From Limosilactobacillus reuteri subsp. reuteri (GTDB taxonomy: Bacteria > Bacillota > Bacilli > Lactobacillales > Lactobacillaceae): 64,000 bases of DNA. Below, piece by piece: positions 26,834-35,657 of the stretch. The stretch spans positions 1,434,501 through 1,498,500 of the forward strand of contig NC_009513.1 in NCBI RefSeq assembly GCF_000016825.1. Reading direction: 5' to 3'. Both the position numbers and the translations under genes were made by a program. Under the pieces are notes generated by a model. The model did no database searches. It had not been told where the DNA came from and worked only from the letters and a program-made list of their open reading frames with translations. How positions within the stretch are numbered: position 1 is the stretch's first letter; every line of letters begins with the position of its first letter.

Positions 26834-26973
26834 GCTGAAAATCCTCGTGGATTTCAGACCACAATTTGCGTAGATAGGGACAACTTGCTTGACCAGCCGA
26901 GGCTGTAATCAAGTAGTGGTCGTCTAATTACCAACGCCTTTTATGTCCCCAGGTTGCCATAGGGACAGATAAG
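26834..26973 (-). ncRNA. Candidate omega/reRNA region at the tnpB right end
   Basis: In TnpB elements a guide RNA is made from the 3' end of tnpB through the right end of the transposon. Here the 140 bases beyond the tnpB stop are non-coding and comparatively GC-rich, and end in the right-end hairpin. They occupy the expected place. Placement only; there is no direct evidence that the RNA is made. Confidence 0.3.
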
Positions 26974-27708
26974 CTAGGCTAGTTTAGCTATTCCCTTATC
27001 AAGAATATTTTTAGCTGCGTTCCAGTCACGAATATGGTGAGTACCACAGTTAGGACAAGTCCATTTGCGGTCAGCTAACGTTAGTTTGTCCGTGCCATTA
27101 GTACCCATCACAAAGCCACAATTGTGACATGTTTGGGTAGTATTTCTTGGGCTGATTGTGATAAATTGCCGACCATACAGATCTGCTTTATATGCTAACA
27201 TGCCAAGAAAGGAACGCCAGCCAACGTCAGAGATACTAAGCGCTAAAGCATGATTTTTGAGCATATTCTTACTACGCAACTCCTCAGCTACTACTAAATC
27301 GTGGTTCTTGATTAGTGCAGTAGAGATTTGTTGAAGAAAATTATGTCTTTGGTTCATTACTTTGGCATGAAGCTTAGCAACTAACAAGCGTTGCTTTTGG
27401 TAATTTTTACTGTCTCGTAAAGAACGATGTTCTTTTTTTGCACGCCATTGCCGTCTAGATAAAATACGCTGCTCTTTGGCTAATTTGTCTTTAATAGTGC
27501 GATAATATTGTGGATTAGGAACTGTGTTACCTTCACTATCGGTTAAGAAATTATCAGTATTAAGATCAATTCCAATATGTCCGTGATTAGTTTTGGACTC
27601 TTTAACGAAAGGTTTATCTGAAGCTAGTTGCATTGATAGAAAGAAGTGATCCGCCGGATCTTTAGTCAACGTCACAGTACCAATTCTAGTCTCACACATT
27701 CTCTTCAA
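26974..27708 (-). pseudogene. tnpB: TnpB (RNA-guided nuclease of IS605 group), N-terminally truncated
   Basis: The remaining 244 residues contain the whole RuvC part. First catalytic Asp is in IGIDLNTDNF, Glu in VVAEELRSKNM, the zinc ribbon is CHNCG...CPNCG, and last Asp is in HIRDWNAAKNI. The normal N-terminal wedge/REC part (about 130-150 residues) is missing. Upstream the frame reads KIGLLRVAGSQARLL back to a TAA, then meets the left end. The catalytic residues are intact but guide-RNA binding would be impaired, so I call it a relic. Confidence 0.82.
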
Positions 27709-28003
27709 AAGACGTGCTTGAGAACCGGCAACACGTAACAGTCCGATTTTAGCTCCTTACGGAGCTTGATAGGGCCTTCCATCCCATGACTAAAGTCACG
27801 GGATTTCCGGCTGAATATCATTAAAATGATGGAATTGCTTGGCTTAAAGCGTTTCTACCTCCACTTGCCAATTGCCTCAATGCCCCATAAAGATGTATTA
27901 AAAGCAATTGAAATTTATGGAAAAGAAGTTGTACCAAAAGTCAAAAAATATTTTAAGGATAAAAGCAAATTGAATGATTTTTCAATTAAATGGAAAGCAT
28001 AAA

Positions 28004-28052
28004 AAGATAGACGTGAGTGGAAAAAACACTTTTTTCTCACCCACGTCTTTTT
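28004..28052. terminator. Bidirectional terminator
   Basis: AGACGTGAGTG (from 28009) pairs with CTCACCCACGTCT (to about 28047), flanked by A-run and TTTTTATT. It lies between the LLM remnant and ogt. Confidence 0.8.
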
Positions 28053-28056
28053 ATTA

Positions 28057-28515
28057 CTAGAGCTTAATATTCTCAATTGCTAACAATTTCTTTTTGCGTT
28101 CAAGGCCACCGCTATAGCCCGTTAATTTACCATTTTGTCCAAGAATACGATGACATGGGATAAACAGTAAAATTGGATTTTTACCAACAGCATTCCCTAC
28201 TGCCCGTGGACTACTATTAAGTCTCTGAGCTAGTTGCCCATAAGTCACCGTTGTCCCATAAGGAATCTGTCTTAATTGTTGCCAAACTCTTTGTTGAAAG
28301 TCTGTACCGTTCAAATGGAACTGGGGATATGTTAAAGGAACATTTCCCAGGAAATAATCATCTAACCATCTAACGGCATCTTTAATTGCCGGATAATTAG
28401 GATTAAGATTGTCCCTTTCAGATTGATCAACAAATTTTACTTCAGTGATCCCAATCGCATCTGCTTGAATCTTAATTATTCCTAAAGGCGAAAAGTAATT
28501 AAATCTGGCAATCAT
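28057..28515 (-). CDS. ogt: Methylated-DNA-protein-cysteine methyltransferase
   Basis: A suicide repair enzyme that takes the methyl group from O6-methylguanine. The 152 residues contain the active-site IPCHRILGQNGKLTGYSGG near 115-135 and the helix-turn-helix VTYGQLAQRLNSSPRAVGNAVGKNP before it. GAGGAAG precedes ATG 28515. It is 14 bases downstream of the nitroreductase gene and probably co-transcribed. Confidence 0.94.
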   Translation of the reverse strand: MIARFNYFSPLGIIKIQADAIGITEVKFVDQSERDNLNPNYPAIKDAVRWLDDYFLGNVPLTYPQFHLNGTDFQQRVWQQLRQIPYGTTVTYGQLAQRLNSSPRAVGNAVGKNPILLFIPCHRILGQNGKLTGYSGGLERKKKLLAIENIKL

Positions 28516-28529
28516 TATACTCTTCCTCT

Positions 28530-29183
28530 TTAGTTAAAATGTAAAATTTCATTTACAGGACGACGCTCTGAATGGTAGCTATTAATTGTCGTATCAGCCG
28601 AATATCCAAGCGAGATACCAACAATAAACCGTTCATCGTCTGGCACATCTAAAGTTTGATGAAGAATAGCTGGGAAACGAACACTGTTATAGGTTGGAAT
28701 CGTTCCTAAACCATAAGCAGTTGCTGCTAACATGATGTTTTCAGCAAATAAGCCCGCATCAAAAATCGACCAATCTGGTGAAGCTTTAGGAATAGTAATA
28801 TAAAGAATTACTGGCGAATCATATAAAGTATTGCTGGCATTTGTCATCTTTTCATGTGCCTCATCGAAATTAGCAAAATGATGAACAATTCCATGCCGCC
28901 ATTGCTTCATATTATCTTGGGTTTGCGGTGCCCAATCTTCACGGCTCATCACTGGCAAATCTGAATTCCCTTGGTTACCTGCAATATCTTGATCACGATA
29001 AGCATTCTTAATTTCTTGTAATGTATCGCCCATCGCACAATATACTTGCCAAGGTTGAGAGTTTACCCATGATGGAGCACGTTGAGCTAATTCAACAATT
29101 TTAGTAATCATTTTCTTTTCAACGGGTTTGTCCGTAAATTGACGAATTGAATGGCGTTGATTAATTGCATCTTGTAATTCCAT
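28530..29183 (-). CDS. Nitroreductase family protein
   Basis: An FMN-dependent oxidoreductase of 217 residues. INQRHSIRQFTDKPVEKKMI is the classic N-terminus with FMN-binding RHSxR, followed by RAPSWVNSQPWQVYC and the late TAYGLGTIPTYNSVRF and FIVGISLGY. The substrate is unknown. AGGAGGAG precedes ATG 29183. It is first gene of a pair with ogt. Confidence 0.92.
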   Translation of the reverse strand: MELQDAINQRHSIRQFTDKPVEKKMITKIVELAQRAPSWVNSQPWQVYCAMGDTLQEIKNAYRDQDIAGNQGNSDLPVMSREDWAPQTQDNMKQWRHGIVHHFANFDEAHEKMTNASNTLYDSPVILYITIPKASPDWSIFDAGLFAENIMLAATAYGLGTIPTYNSVRFPAILHQTLDVPDDERFIVGISLGYSADTTINSYHSERRPVNEILHFN

Positions 29184-29266
29184 TAGATGACTCCTCCTAA
29201 ATCACATACTCTTACTAAAGTTTAGCATATTTAGGTTTACTTTAATAAGATCTTGTATTGGTCACT

Positions 29267-29806
29267 TTATTTCTTTCGCCGCACTGCTTCTCTAATCTTG
29301 GGATAGCGAACCATTAAGCAGGCCCCATAAGTAAAACTAGTTGCGACATTTAACACCCAGATGAACCAGGCGTTGTGACTACGGAAAAATGCGATTGTGG
29401 ATAAGTCTTTAAGAACCTCTTCAAACAGTTCATGTGATATTTCCGTAGCATTAATATGGGCCCCATAAAATACCTCAACACTGATGCCAATTGCAAATGA
29501 AACAAGCCAGCCCACAAGATACGGCCAATTCCTTTTAACCTTCAAAATTGGTCGTTGATGGGAATCTAGTTTATTGGTGTCTTTAATCTGCGTTTTGCTT
29601 GCCTGTAGAAAGCCAATCGAAGCTCCTAAGATTAGAAGAATAATTGTAAGTCCAGCGGCCGTTAAAGATCTGACGTTTTCTAAACTCAAGACCATCATAA
29701 TTGCAGAATACACGGGGATAATTATTAGCTCAAATCGTGTTACCTTTTCATATTCAAATGTGCCTTTAATGAATTTATAGATTAATAGAATTACAAATAT
29801 AGTCAT
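29267..29806 (-). CDS. Membrane protein, paralogue of the gene at 23061
   Basis: A 179-residue protein with about five hydrophobic segments ending RYPKIREAVRRKK. The family is not recognised. It shares segment order and several motifs with the 184-residue protein at 23061-23615 (KFIKGTF, basic loop then NWPYLVGW, LFEEVLKD, RYP-I-EA). The ribosome binding site (TTAGGG) is modest. It is a single gene. Confidence 0.75.
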   Translation of the reverse strand: MTIFVILLIYKFIKGTFEYEKVTRFELIIIPVYSAIMMVLSLENVRSLTAAGLTIILLILGASIGFLQASKTQIKDTNKLDSHQRPILKVKRNWPYLVGWLVSFAIGISVEVFYGAHINATEISHELFEEVLKDLSTIAFFRSHNAWFIWVLNVATSFTYGACLMVRYPKIREAVRRKK

Positions 29807-29876
29807 TGATAATACCCTAACTTTTAAGTTTGTATTTGTATTGTACTATATGACTAAGATAGTGAAACGGCCAATT

Positions 29877-30359
29877 TCAGGAATAATAATCTGAGATAGC
29901 TAATGTTAGCACCAACATGTCCCGTAACAATAGACCATTTTCGTGAATAGGTTGTACGTAATTTTTAACAAAAAAGTTCCTTTTAATCTCAGTAACGCGA
30001 AAACCTATTTTCTGGTAAAGGTATAACTGCTTAAAGCTCGTACTCCCAGTACCAATTTGCAATTGTTGATAATGATGTACCTTTGCAAAGTGAACGGCAT
30101 CCTGCAATAGCCTGGTTGCTATTCCTTGATTTTCAAGCCGTGGATCAACAGCAATATTCTTTATTTCTAATTTATCCGATGTAAGTTCTTGCAAAACCAT
30201 TACAGCAATAGGATGACCATCTTTAGACTGTACGAAAAGCATCCCTGATTGCAGATAATTTTGAACTAATTTCTTACTTGGATCAGCACTGAGAAGCAAA
30301 TCCCAATGTTCAGGAGTTACTGTCGTTACTAATTCTATCCTTGTATCGTTATTAGTCAT
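29877..30359 (-). CDS. GNAT family N-acetyltransferase
   Basis: A 160-residue GNAT protein. The acetyl-CoA loop is in IAVDPRLENQGIATRLLQDA near 72-92, followed by FKQLYLYQKIGFRVTEIKRNFF. The acceptor is unknown. I use ATG 30359, eight bases behind GAGGG; a longer start at 30374 would have none. A 24-codon reading frame ends across this start, so the gene may be translationally coupled to it. Confidence 0.87.
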   Translation of the reverse strand: MTNNDTRIELVTTVTPEHWDLLLSADPSKKLVQNYLQSGMLFVQSKDGHPIAVMVLQELTSDKLEIKNIAVDPRLENQGIATRLLQDAVHFAKVHHYQQLQIGTGSTSFKQLYLYQKIGFRVTEIKRNFFVKNYVQPIHENGLLLRDMLVLTLAISDYYS

Positions 30360-30426
30360 TCGACAATCCCTCATCCATACTATTGATAGTTAGAAACTGC
30401 TGATGAAGCTGTTTTGAAAATTTCAT
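30352..30426 (-). CDS. Possible 24-residue leader peptide upstream of the GNAT gene
   Basis: ATG 30426 has AAGGAG at eight bases. The frame runs 24 codons (MKFSKQLHQQFLTINS...) and stops within ATGACTAA at the GNAT start, an eight-base overlap. The good ribosome binding site and overlap make translation plausible. It could be a leader or the stub of a lost domain. No family recognised. Confidence 0.4.
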   Translation of the reverse strand: MKFSKQLHQQFLTINSMDEGLSND

Positions 30427-30503
30427 TACTCAAACTCCTTTTTTCCATTAAGACTGTTTGCACACATTTTCTTATTAAGGAGACTAATTCCCACTTACAT
30501 TAC

Positions 30504-31829
30504 TTAAGGCAACAACCCAGCAACCTTATCACCTAACGTTGGATAAATCGCCATTACTTTTTGGCGATACTCATCCCCATTAATCTTCAAACCAATAATT
30601 GGCAAGAAGTTATTAATATCATCAGCCGCATAATCGCCAATTTCACTTGCCCCTACCAATTGCTGATCTTTAAAGACTAAAGTAAGGGTACTGATTTGAT
30701 CGTTTTGGCCCGCGTAAAGACTACCATATTTTAGTGAAACTGTCTTAACTTGATATTGTGAGTCACCAGTGACATCATCTGGATTAACACCGGCACGGGC
30801 AACCTCTGGGAAGGTAAAGGCTGCTTGACCAATTGTCGGGTAAACAATATCTTGATCCGTTTTACCTGTTAAATAGTCAAAAAGATATTGACCCTCAAAT
30901 TCAGCGACCGGTGTTAATTTAGGTTGTTTCCGATTAACAACATCCCCAATTGCGTACACCCCGTCAACCGTTGTCATCAAGTGATCGTCGACATTAATAC
31001 CATGACGATCATATTCAATATCAGTATTTTCAAGCGCTAATTTTTCGATATTTGGATGACGACCAGTTGCATCAAGTACATAGTCAGCTTGTACTTCACC
31101 ATGATTAGTTATAACGAGCAAGCCATCTTTCCTTTGACTTACTTTTTGGGTATCAGTATTAAAGCTAAATTTTATTCCCCGTTGCTTCATCGCATTAACT
31201 AGCACTTCATCTTCCGCCTTTGTAAATTCACGAAGGACGCGGTCAGAATGAACAACGATTGTTACTTCAGCGCCAGCAGCTGCTACAAGGGTTGCTAACT
31301 CTAAGCCCACAAAGCCAGCACCGATTATCGTAATCCGTTGTGGAAGTTCTTTTAACGAGAGGAGGTCATAACTGGTATAAAGATATTCTTTACCAGGAAT
31401 ATCCAGAATATTTGGTGTTTGCCCCGTCGCAATAATAATATGATCAGCCCGGTATTGGTGACCATTTACAGTAATAGTATGGTTATCAACGAAACTTGCG
31501 TAGCCGTCTTCAATATCATAACTTTTCTTAATAATATCGCGAGTTTCACCTGGCCATGGATCAAACCGCTTAAGCTTAGTCTGCATTAATGCTTCCCAAT
31601 CTAATTTTGCTGGTTGACTAATGCCTCGACCAAGAAGTTGCTGAGATTGGAGGACAGTCCGGGCTGCTCCCTCCAGAAAAATTTTGGGCTCGCATCCATA
31701 ATTAGGACAAGTGCCCCCATATTCGAAGCCCTCGATTACCAATACTTTACGGTCGGTTTTAGCCAAAAGATTAGCCATTTTATAGGCTGCTGGTCCTGAT
31801 CCGATCAGAATATCATCATACTTTTTCAT
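30504..31829 (-). CDS. NAD(P)/FAD-dependent disulfide-reductase family oxidoreductase
   Basis: A 441-residue flavoprotein related to glutathione and mercuric reductases. The FAD-binding motif is IGSGPAAYKMANLLA, the redox-active pair sits in GGTCPNYGCEPK (CxxxxC), the NAD(P) fold is ITIIGAGFVGLELATLV, and the second FAD motif is VYAIGDVVNR. The C-terminal dimer domain lacks the usual HPTxxE and ends IYPTLGDKVAGLLP. It may therefore not be a true glutathione reductase. I use ATG 31829, six bases behind GGAGGG. It is divergent from the ammonium transporter gene. Confidence 0.88.
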   Translation of the reverse strand: MKKYDDILIGSGPAAYKMANLLAKTDRKVLVIEGFEYGGTCPNYGCEPKIFLEGAARTVLQSQQLLGRGISQPAKLDWEALMQTKLKRFDPWPGETRDIIKKSYDIEDGYASFVDNHTITVNGHQYRADHIIIATGQTPNILDIPGKEYLYTSYDLLSLKELPQRITIIGAGFVGLELATLVAAAGAEVTIVVHSDRVLREFTKAEDEVLVNAMKQRGIKFSFNTDTQKVSQRKDGLLVITNHGEVQADYVLDATGRHPNIEKLALENTDIEYDRHGINVDDHLMTTVDGVYAIGDVVNRKQPKLTPVAEFEGQYLFDYLTGKTDQDIVYPTIGQAAFTFPEVARAGVNPDDVTGDSQYQVKTVSLKYGSLYAGQNDQISTLTLVFKDQQLVGASEIGDYAADDINNFLPIIGLKINGDEYRQKVMAIYPTLGDKVAGLLP

Positions 31830-32060
31830 GTTCATCCCTCCAGATTCTTACATTATTGAATCAAGTGTAACTTAAGTAATGAAAAGAGTACAAACGTTTT
31901 GTTTCGTCGTATAAAAATATTAATCAAAACTCAATTAATACTTATCCTCTTTCATCATGAAAACGAATTCAACTAATGATTTAACAGTATTTTGTCTAAC
32001 CTATTGTATGATCCATTCAAGAATGATAGATTAGCCTTTAATTATTAGGAGGTGGTCTAC

Positions 32061-33242
32061 ATGTTAAAAGTTAATACATTATTTATCATGACCGCCAGTA
32101 TTCTCGTGTTATTGATGACACCAGGACTGGCTTTTTTCTATGGTGGTCTAGTCAATCGGCGCCACGCTAATAACATGTTGCTAACTGTTTTTATGATGTG
32201 TGGCTTAGCCGTGATTCTCTGGATTACAGTAGGCTATTCTCTTTCATTTTCCGGCAACCATTGGGGAATAGTCGGAAATTTAAATAATATATTAATGATT
32301 CATGTGCCAATCGATGCTATCACTAAAACCGGTATTCCAATTGGTGATTATGCAATGTTTATGATGATGTTTGCAATTATTACCCCGGCAATCTTTTGTG
32401 GATCGGTCGTCGGTCACGGACGCTTTAATTTTTTAGTAATGTTTACCATTTGCTGGTCTATCTTTGTTTACTACCCCCTTGTCCATATGGTTTGGGCACC
32501 ACATGGACTATTAGCAAGATTAGGGGCAGTTGACTTTGCTGGTGGATTAGTTGTTCATGTAAATGCGGGGATAACGGCCTTAATCCTTTCAGCCTGGGTT
32601 GGTCGACGGAAAGATGTTCGTTCTCAACGCAATAATTTATCGTGGGTATTAATTGGAACAGCCCTTTTATGGATTGGTTGGTACGGCTTTAACGCTGGTT
32701 CGGCCCTCGCCGTTAATGATACGGCCGTGCAAGCCATGTTAACAACGACCATCTCATGTTCAAGTGCAATGGTAACATGGATGTTATTGGATCGTTATCA
32801 GTTTAATCATGTTACCCTAGCTGGTGTCTGTAACGGTGCAATTACCGGTTTAGTAGCAATCACTCCTGGAGCAGGTTACGTTACACTAGGTGGTTCAATG
32901 ATTATTGGAATAGTCGGTGCAATCGTTAGCCAATACTTTATTACTAAGATCAAACCACAACTGCCAATTGATGATGTTGTTGATGCATTCGGTTGCCATG
33001 GAGTTAGTGGTATCTGGGGAAGTATTGCAACTGGTATTTTTGCTAGCCATCAGATCAGTCATCTAGTACCTAATGGGCTTTTATTTGGTGGCGGTTTGCA
33101 CCTTTTGCTTGTTCAAATCTTCGTTACCTTATTGACAATTATATTTATCGGTGTGATGGATATTATCTTAATAAAACTGCTCTCAATTATTTTACCGGTT
33201 TCGATTGATAATGAAAAACTGGCGGCAATTCAAAGTAAGTGA
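32061..33242 (+). CDS. amtB: Ammonium transporter
   Basis: Amt/Rh-family channel of 393 residues with eleven helices. Hallmarks are MTPGLAFFYGGLVNRRHANN, DFAGGLVVHVNAGITALIL (conserved pore His) and GWYGFNAGSALA, plus the second pore His in FGCHGVSGIWG. I use ATG 32061, eight bases behind AGGAGG. No glnK gene follows, unlike the common arrangement; instead an Rpn remnant is found. Confidence 0.93.
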   Translation: MLKVNTLFIMTASILVLLMTPGLAFFYGGLVNRRHANNMLLTVFMMCGLAVILWITVGYSLSFSGNHWGIVGNLNNILMIHVPIDAITKTGIPIGDYAMFMMMFAIITPAIFCGSVVGHGRFNFLVMFTICWSIFVYYPLVHMVWAPHGLLARLGAVDFAGGLVVHVNAGITALILSAWVGRRKDVRSQRNNLSWVLIGTALLWIGWYGFNAGSALAVNDTAVQAMLTTTISCSSAMVTWMLLDRYQFNHVTLAGVCNGAITGLVAITPGAGYVTLGGSMIIGIVGAIVSQYFITKIKPQLPIDDVVDAFGCHGVSGIWGSIATGIFASHQISHLVPNGLLFGGGLHLLLVQIFVTLLTIIFIGVMDIILIKLLSIILPVSIDNEKLAAIQSK

Positions 33243-33248
33243 GCTTAA

Positions 33249-33848
33249 ATTTTTGCTGCAAAATTAGATTATTTACGTATATATTCCTTTAGAAGCAAAA
33301 ATAACATACCAGCACGCTTGCGTTATTACCAAGAACAGGTTGATCATGAGCTATTAAGACCTGGAGATAATTACTCAGTACTCAATAATTACCCTACTTA
33401 TATTATTATGTTTTGTAATTTTGACTATTTTAAGCAGGGATGGGCACGATATGAATTTAATCTTACTTGTACTAGAGACCATAATCTAAAATTTGGTGAT
33501 AATCGGACAGTCGTTATCTTCAATGCTCTTGCTAAAAAATTTGATAAAAATGATGAACCGATTAAGAACTTCCTTGCTTTAATGTGCAATCAAGGCGACA
33601 ATAAGAATAGATTTATTGCACAGATTCAAGACGAAATTGATAAAGTCAAACAAGATCCAGAAAGGAGAAATGGCTTTATGAAGTACGAATTAAACTTAAT
33701 GGACGCTAAAATGGAAGTTCGCGAGGAAGACATAAAAAAGTTAATTGACTCTCTCTATGAACTCAATATTAAACCAGAGATCATTAAACAAAAAGTTATG
33801 GAAAAATATAATTTAACTGATGATGAATATGATAAATTTCTCGAATAA
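33249..33848 (+). pseudogene. Rpn-family PD-(D/E)XK nuclease/transposase, 5'-truncated
   Basis: The open frame (33249-33848) reads as the C-terminal two-thirds of a Rpn (recombination-promoting nuclease) protein. It has SKNNIPARLRYYQEQVDHEL, YIIMFCNFDYFKQGWARYEF, VIFNALAKKFDKNDEPIKNF and a charged tail. The nuclease-active N-terminus is absent and there is no ribosome binding site; the first usable start is TTG 33318. So it is a remnant right behind amtB. Confidence 0.7.
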
Positions 33849-33852
33849 TAAA

Positions 33853-33897
33853 AAGAGTGTATACAAATGAACTTTTTGTATAGCACTCTTATTTTAT
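33853..33897. terminator. Terminator hairpin behind the Rpn remnant
   Basis: AAGAGTG-TATACAAA pairs with TTTGTATA-GCACTCTT and is followed by ATTTTATT. Confidence 0.75.
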
Positions 33898-33931
33898 TGA
33901 TGTATCTGATATCCAGCTGCCCAGGCATCAG

Positions 33932-34207
33932 CTAATGAATCTTTTCAGGGGCAATTCCAGGATCTGGATATTGTCCTGGCAAGTAACAATACATTGTAGA
34001 ACTATCTTTCCCTTTGTCCTTAGATTCTTTTGTCGACTTTTTCTTCTTATCTAATTCTTTGGTTGCTTTAGCGACTGAATCCTCGTGAGTTTTCTGTGCC
34101 TGATTATGGTTACTAATAAACCATCCACCACCAACTAGTAATAGGGCAACTACTATTTATAGCCATGGGCGGCAGTAAAATGGTTTCTAATGTTGTTTCC
34201 TGTTCAT
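33932..34207 (-). pseudogene. Broken small anchored protein
   Basis: GGAGG six bases before ATG 34207 opens a frame that meets TAG after six codons (MNRKQH) and TAA ten codons later. It then continues in frame with a membrane helix (IVVALLLVGGGWFIS), a lysine-rich linker (ELDKKKKSTKESKDKGKD) and YLPGQYPDPGIAPEKIH to a stop at 33932. The intact parent was probably a single-pass surface protein. I do not recognise the family. Confidence 0.65.
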
Positions 34208-34371
34208 AACTAACCTCCCTTATATCTGGACTTTCTATTTTGTATCAATTATTTTCTGCTTTTATTATATAGAATTCATATGTGAACAAGATACTGCATT
34301 TGGAAAAGATTAATGCGGTTAATTAATCTTTAGGAGATTAGTTATAGGATATTCATAAATAGATAAAATTG

Positions 34372-35475
34372 TTAACTATAATTAACTAAATACTGGCCAT
34401 CATCAAGTAAAAATTGCTTAAATAATGGCAGCGTAAATTTTAGTTTTCCATATCCTGCCGGTGTTATTAGTTGACTATCCATTAACCGCCGACGATACAT
34501 TCCAATATAACCAGGCTTTCTCTTTAACTTTGTTCTTAAGTAACTAGTTGAAACAGGATACTCAGAAGCTTTAGCCATAGTCATAACAAATTGCTGATCC
34601 ATAATAGATAATTCTTCAAGCATCTTACTGTAAGCATTTCGACTTAATTGGGCTTGATACTCTGTTTGAATACTATCTATGGTTTTCATCGTAATATGTT
34701 TATCCGGTGATTCCCATAAAAGATAAACAAGCAATTGAAAGGCATATGCATATGCGTCCGAAAGAAGAGCGGCGCGGCGAACCACTGCTGGCGAAATTTC
34801 CGGATCTCGTACTTTCAATGCTTGTTGATATTGCGCTCTGATATCATAGTAATTTAGTGGGGAAAGACTTATTCTTCCGCTACGTAATTAGAATGTTAAT
34901 ACATGATTATTTTGCAAGTCTTGAACATTTTTGGGTAATCCAGTCATGATTATTGAGATGGGTAGCCCCTCACTAATCATGACTTGATATACTGATGCTA
35001 ATTCAACCATTCCCGTTACTTCTTGAGCTTCATCAATCATTACCAATACTTTCTGATTATTTTTTTCTAATATTTTTAACATTTTCTTTAATACAAGTTG
35101 ATAATTTGATGTTTGTTTATCATTAAGAGTGAATTTTAAGCCTAATCCACCAATTTCAAAATTAATATCGGAGAGTTGGTCAAATATTTTTTTAATTTTA
35201 TTTGTTGATTGTTGGTAAATCATTTCAGCCAAACGCCCCACCATATTATCTCCAATAATTAAATGAATAGTTATCCACGTCGGATCTTGATCAATCTGTT
35301 TGCCAACAGAATTCATAAAAACTGTTTTTCCAACTCCACGATTTCCATAAATCAAAGTAGTTCGATAAGGAGTATCAAGCGCTTTAATGTCTTTAACCAA
35401 TTTTGATTGTACTTCTTCGCGATCTAATAACACAGTTGGTTGAATACCAAAACTTGGATTAAACGGATTTCTCAT
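34372..35475 (-). pseudogene. AAA ATPase (Orc1/Cdc6-like ATP-binding protein) with one nonsense codon
   Basis: The frame from ATG 35475 encodes Walker A (YGNRGVGKT), Walker B (VMIDEAQE) and sensor-like SIIMTGLPK, then stops at TAA 34888-34890 after 195 codons. Translation continues in exactly the same frame for 23 codons (LRSGRISLSPLNYYDIRAQY) into the 148-codon frame ending at 34372. That last part has a winged-helix-like look. The whole would be 367 residues. Function of intact relatives is unclear; they occur on mobile elements. It is flanked upstream by AT-rich repeats and a terminator. Confidence 0.8.
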
Positions 35476-35490
35476 ATTCTTTTCCCCTAT

Positions 35491-35560
35491 TTTATATTTC
35501 TAATATAATTTTATATCTTTACTCAAGTTTTATATCTGTTTATATCTTAAATTTTATATG
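35491..35560 (-). repeat. Cluster of AGATATAAA-type repeats upstream of the ATPase gene
   Basis: On the minus strand the motif GATATAAA occurs three times, and close variants (AAATATAAA, CATATAAA) at both ends, within 70 bases before the ATPase start. The spacing is irregular. It could be a regulator or initiator binding array, or just AT-rich promoter DNA. Confidence 0.5.
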
Positions 35561-35561
35561 T

Positions 35562-35615
35562 AAAAAGCCAGGTAACTCCCTTCTCTAAAAAAGTTAGGAA
35601 TTACTTGGCTTTTTA
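35562..35615. terminator. Bidirectional terminator between the primase-helicase and ATPase genes
   Basis: AAAAAGCCAGGTAA (from 35562) pairs with TTACTTGGCTTTTT (to 35614) with an internal bulge region. T-runs are available on both strands. Confidence 0.8.
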
Positions 35616-35657
35616 TCAATCTAATTTTCTACTCTAATAAAAGTAATACTCATTTCA

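Larger units (their letters stand above)
26797..27817 (-). mobile_element. Decayed IS200/IS605-group element carrying only a truncated tnpB
   Basis: The insert within the LLM gene has end hairpins typical of this group: CTGAAAATCC-TCGT-GGATTTCAG at about 26837-26859 (right end) and TCCCATGAC-TAAA-GTCACGGGA at about 27782-27804 (left end). There is no tnpA. Element limits are judged from where the host gene's reading stops making sense, so they are good to about ten bases. No target duplication is seen, as expected for this group. Confidence 0.75.
26396..28002 (+). pseudogene. LLM-class flavin-dependent oxidoreductase, split by a TnpB element
   Basis: The N-terminal part (26396 to about 26796; MNVELGISTFGETTPLEKTD, YAIGEHHRKDFAVSAPEI, MAGRGSFTEAF) is a normal start of a luciferase-like monooxygenase. 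The C-terminal part (about 27818-28002; MMELLGLKRFYLHLPIASMP, then KAIEIYGKEVVPKVKKYF) is its natural end. They are separated by about 1 kb of transposon. Together they cover about 190 residues of an expected 340, so roughly 140 codons of the middle were deleted. AAGGAG before ATG 26396 is intact. The gene cannot make a working enzyme. Confidence 0.88.
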
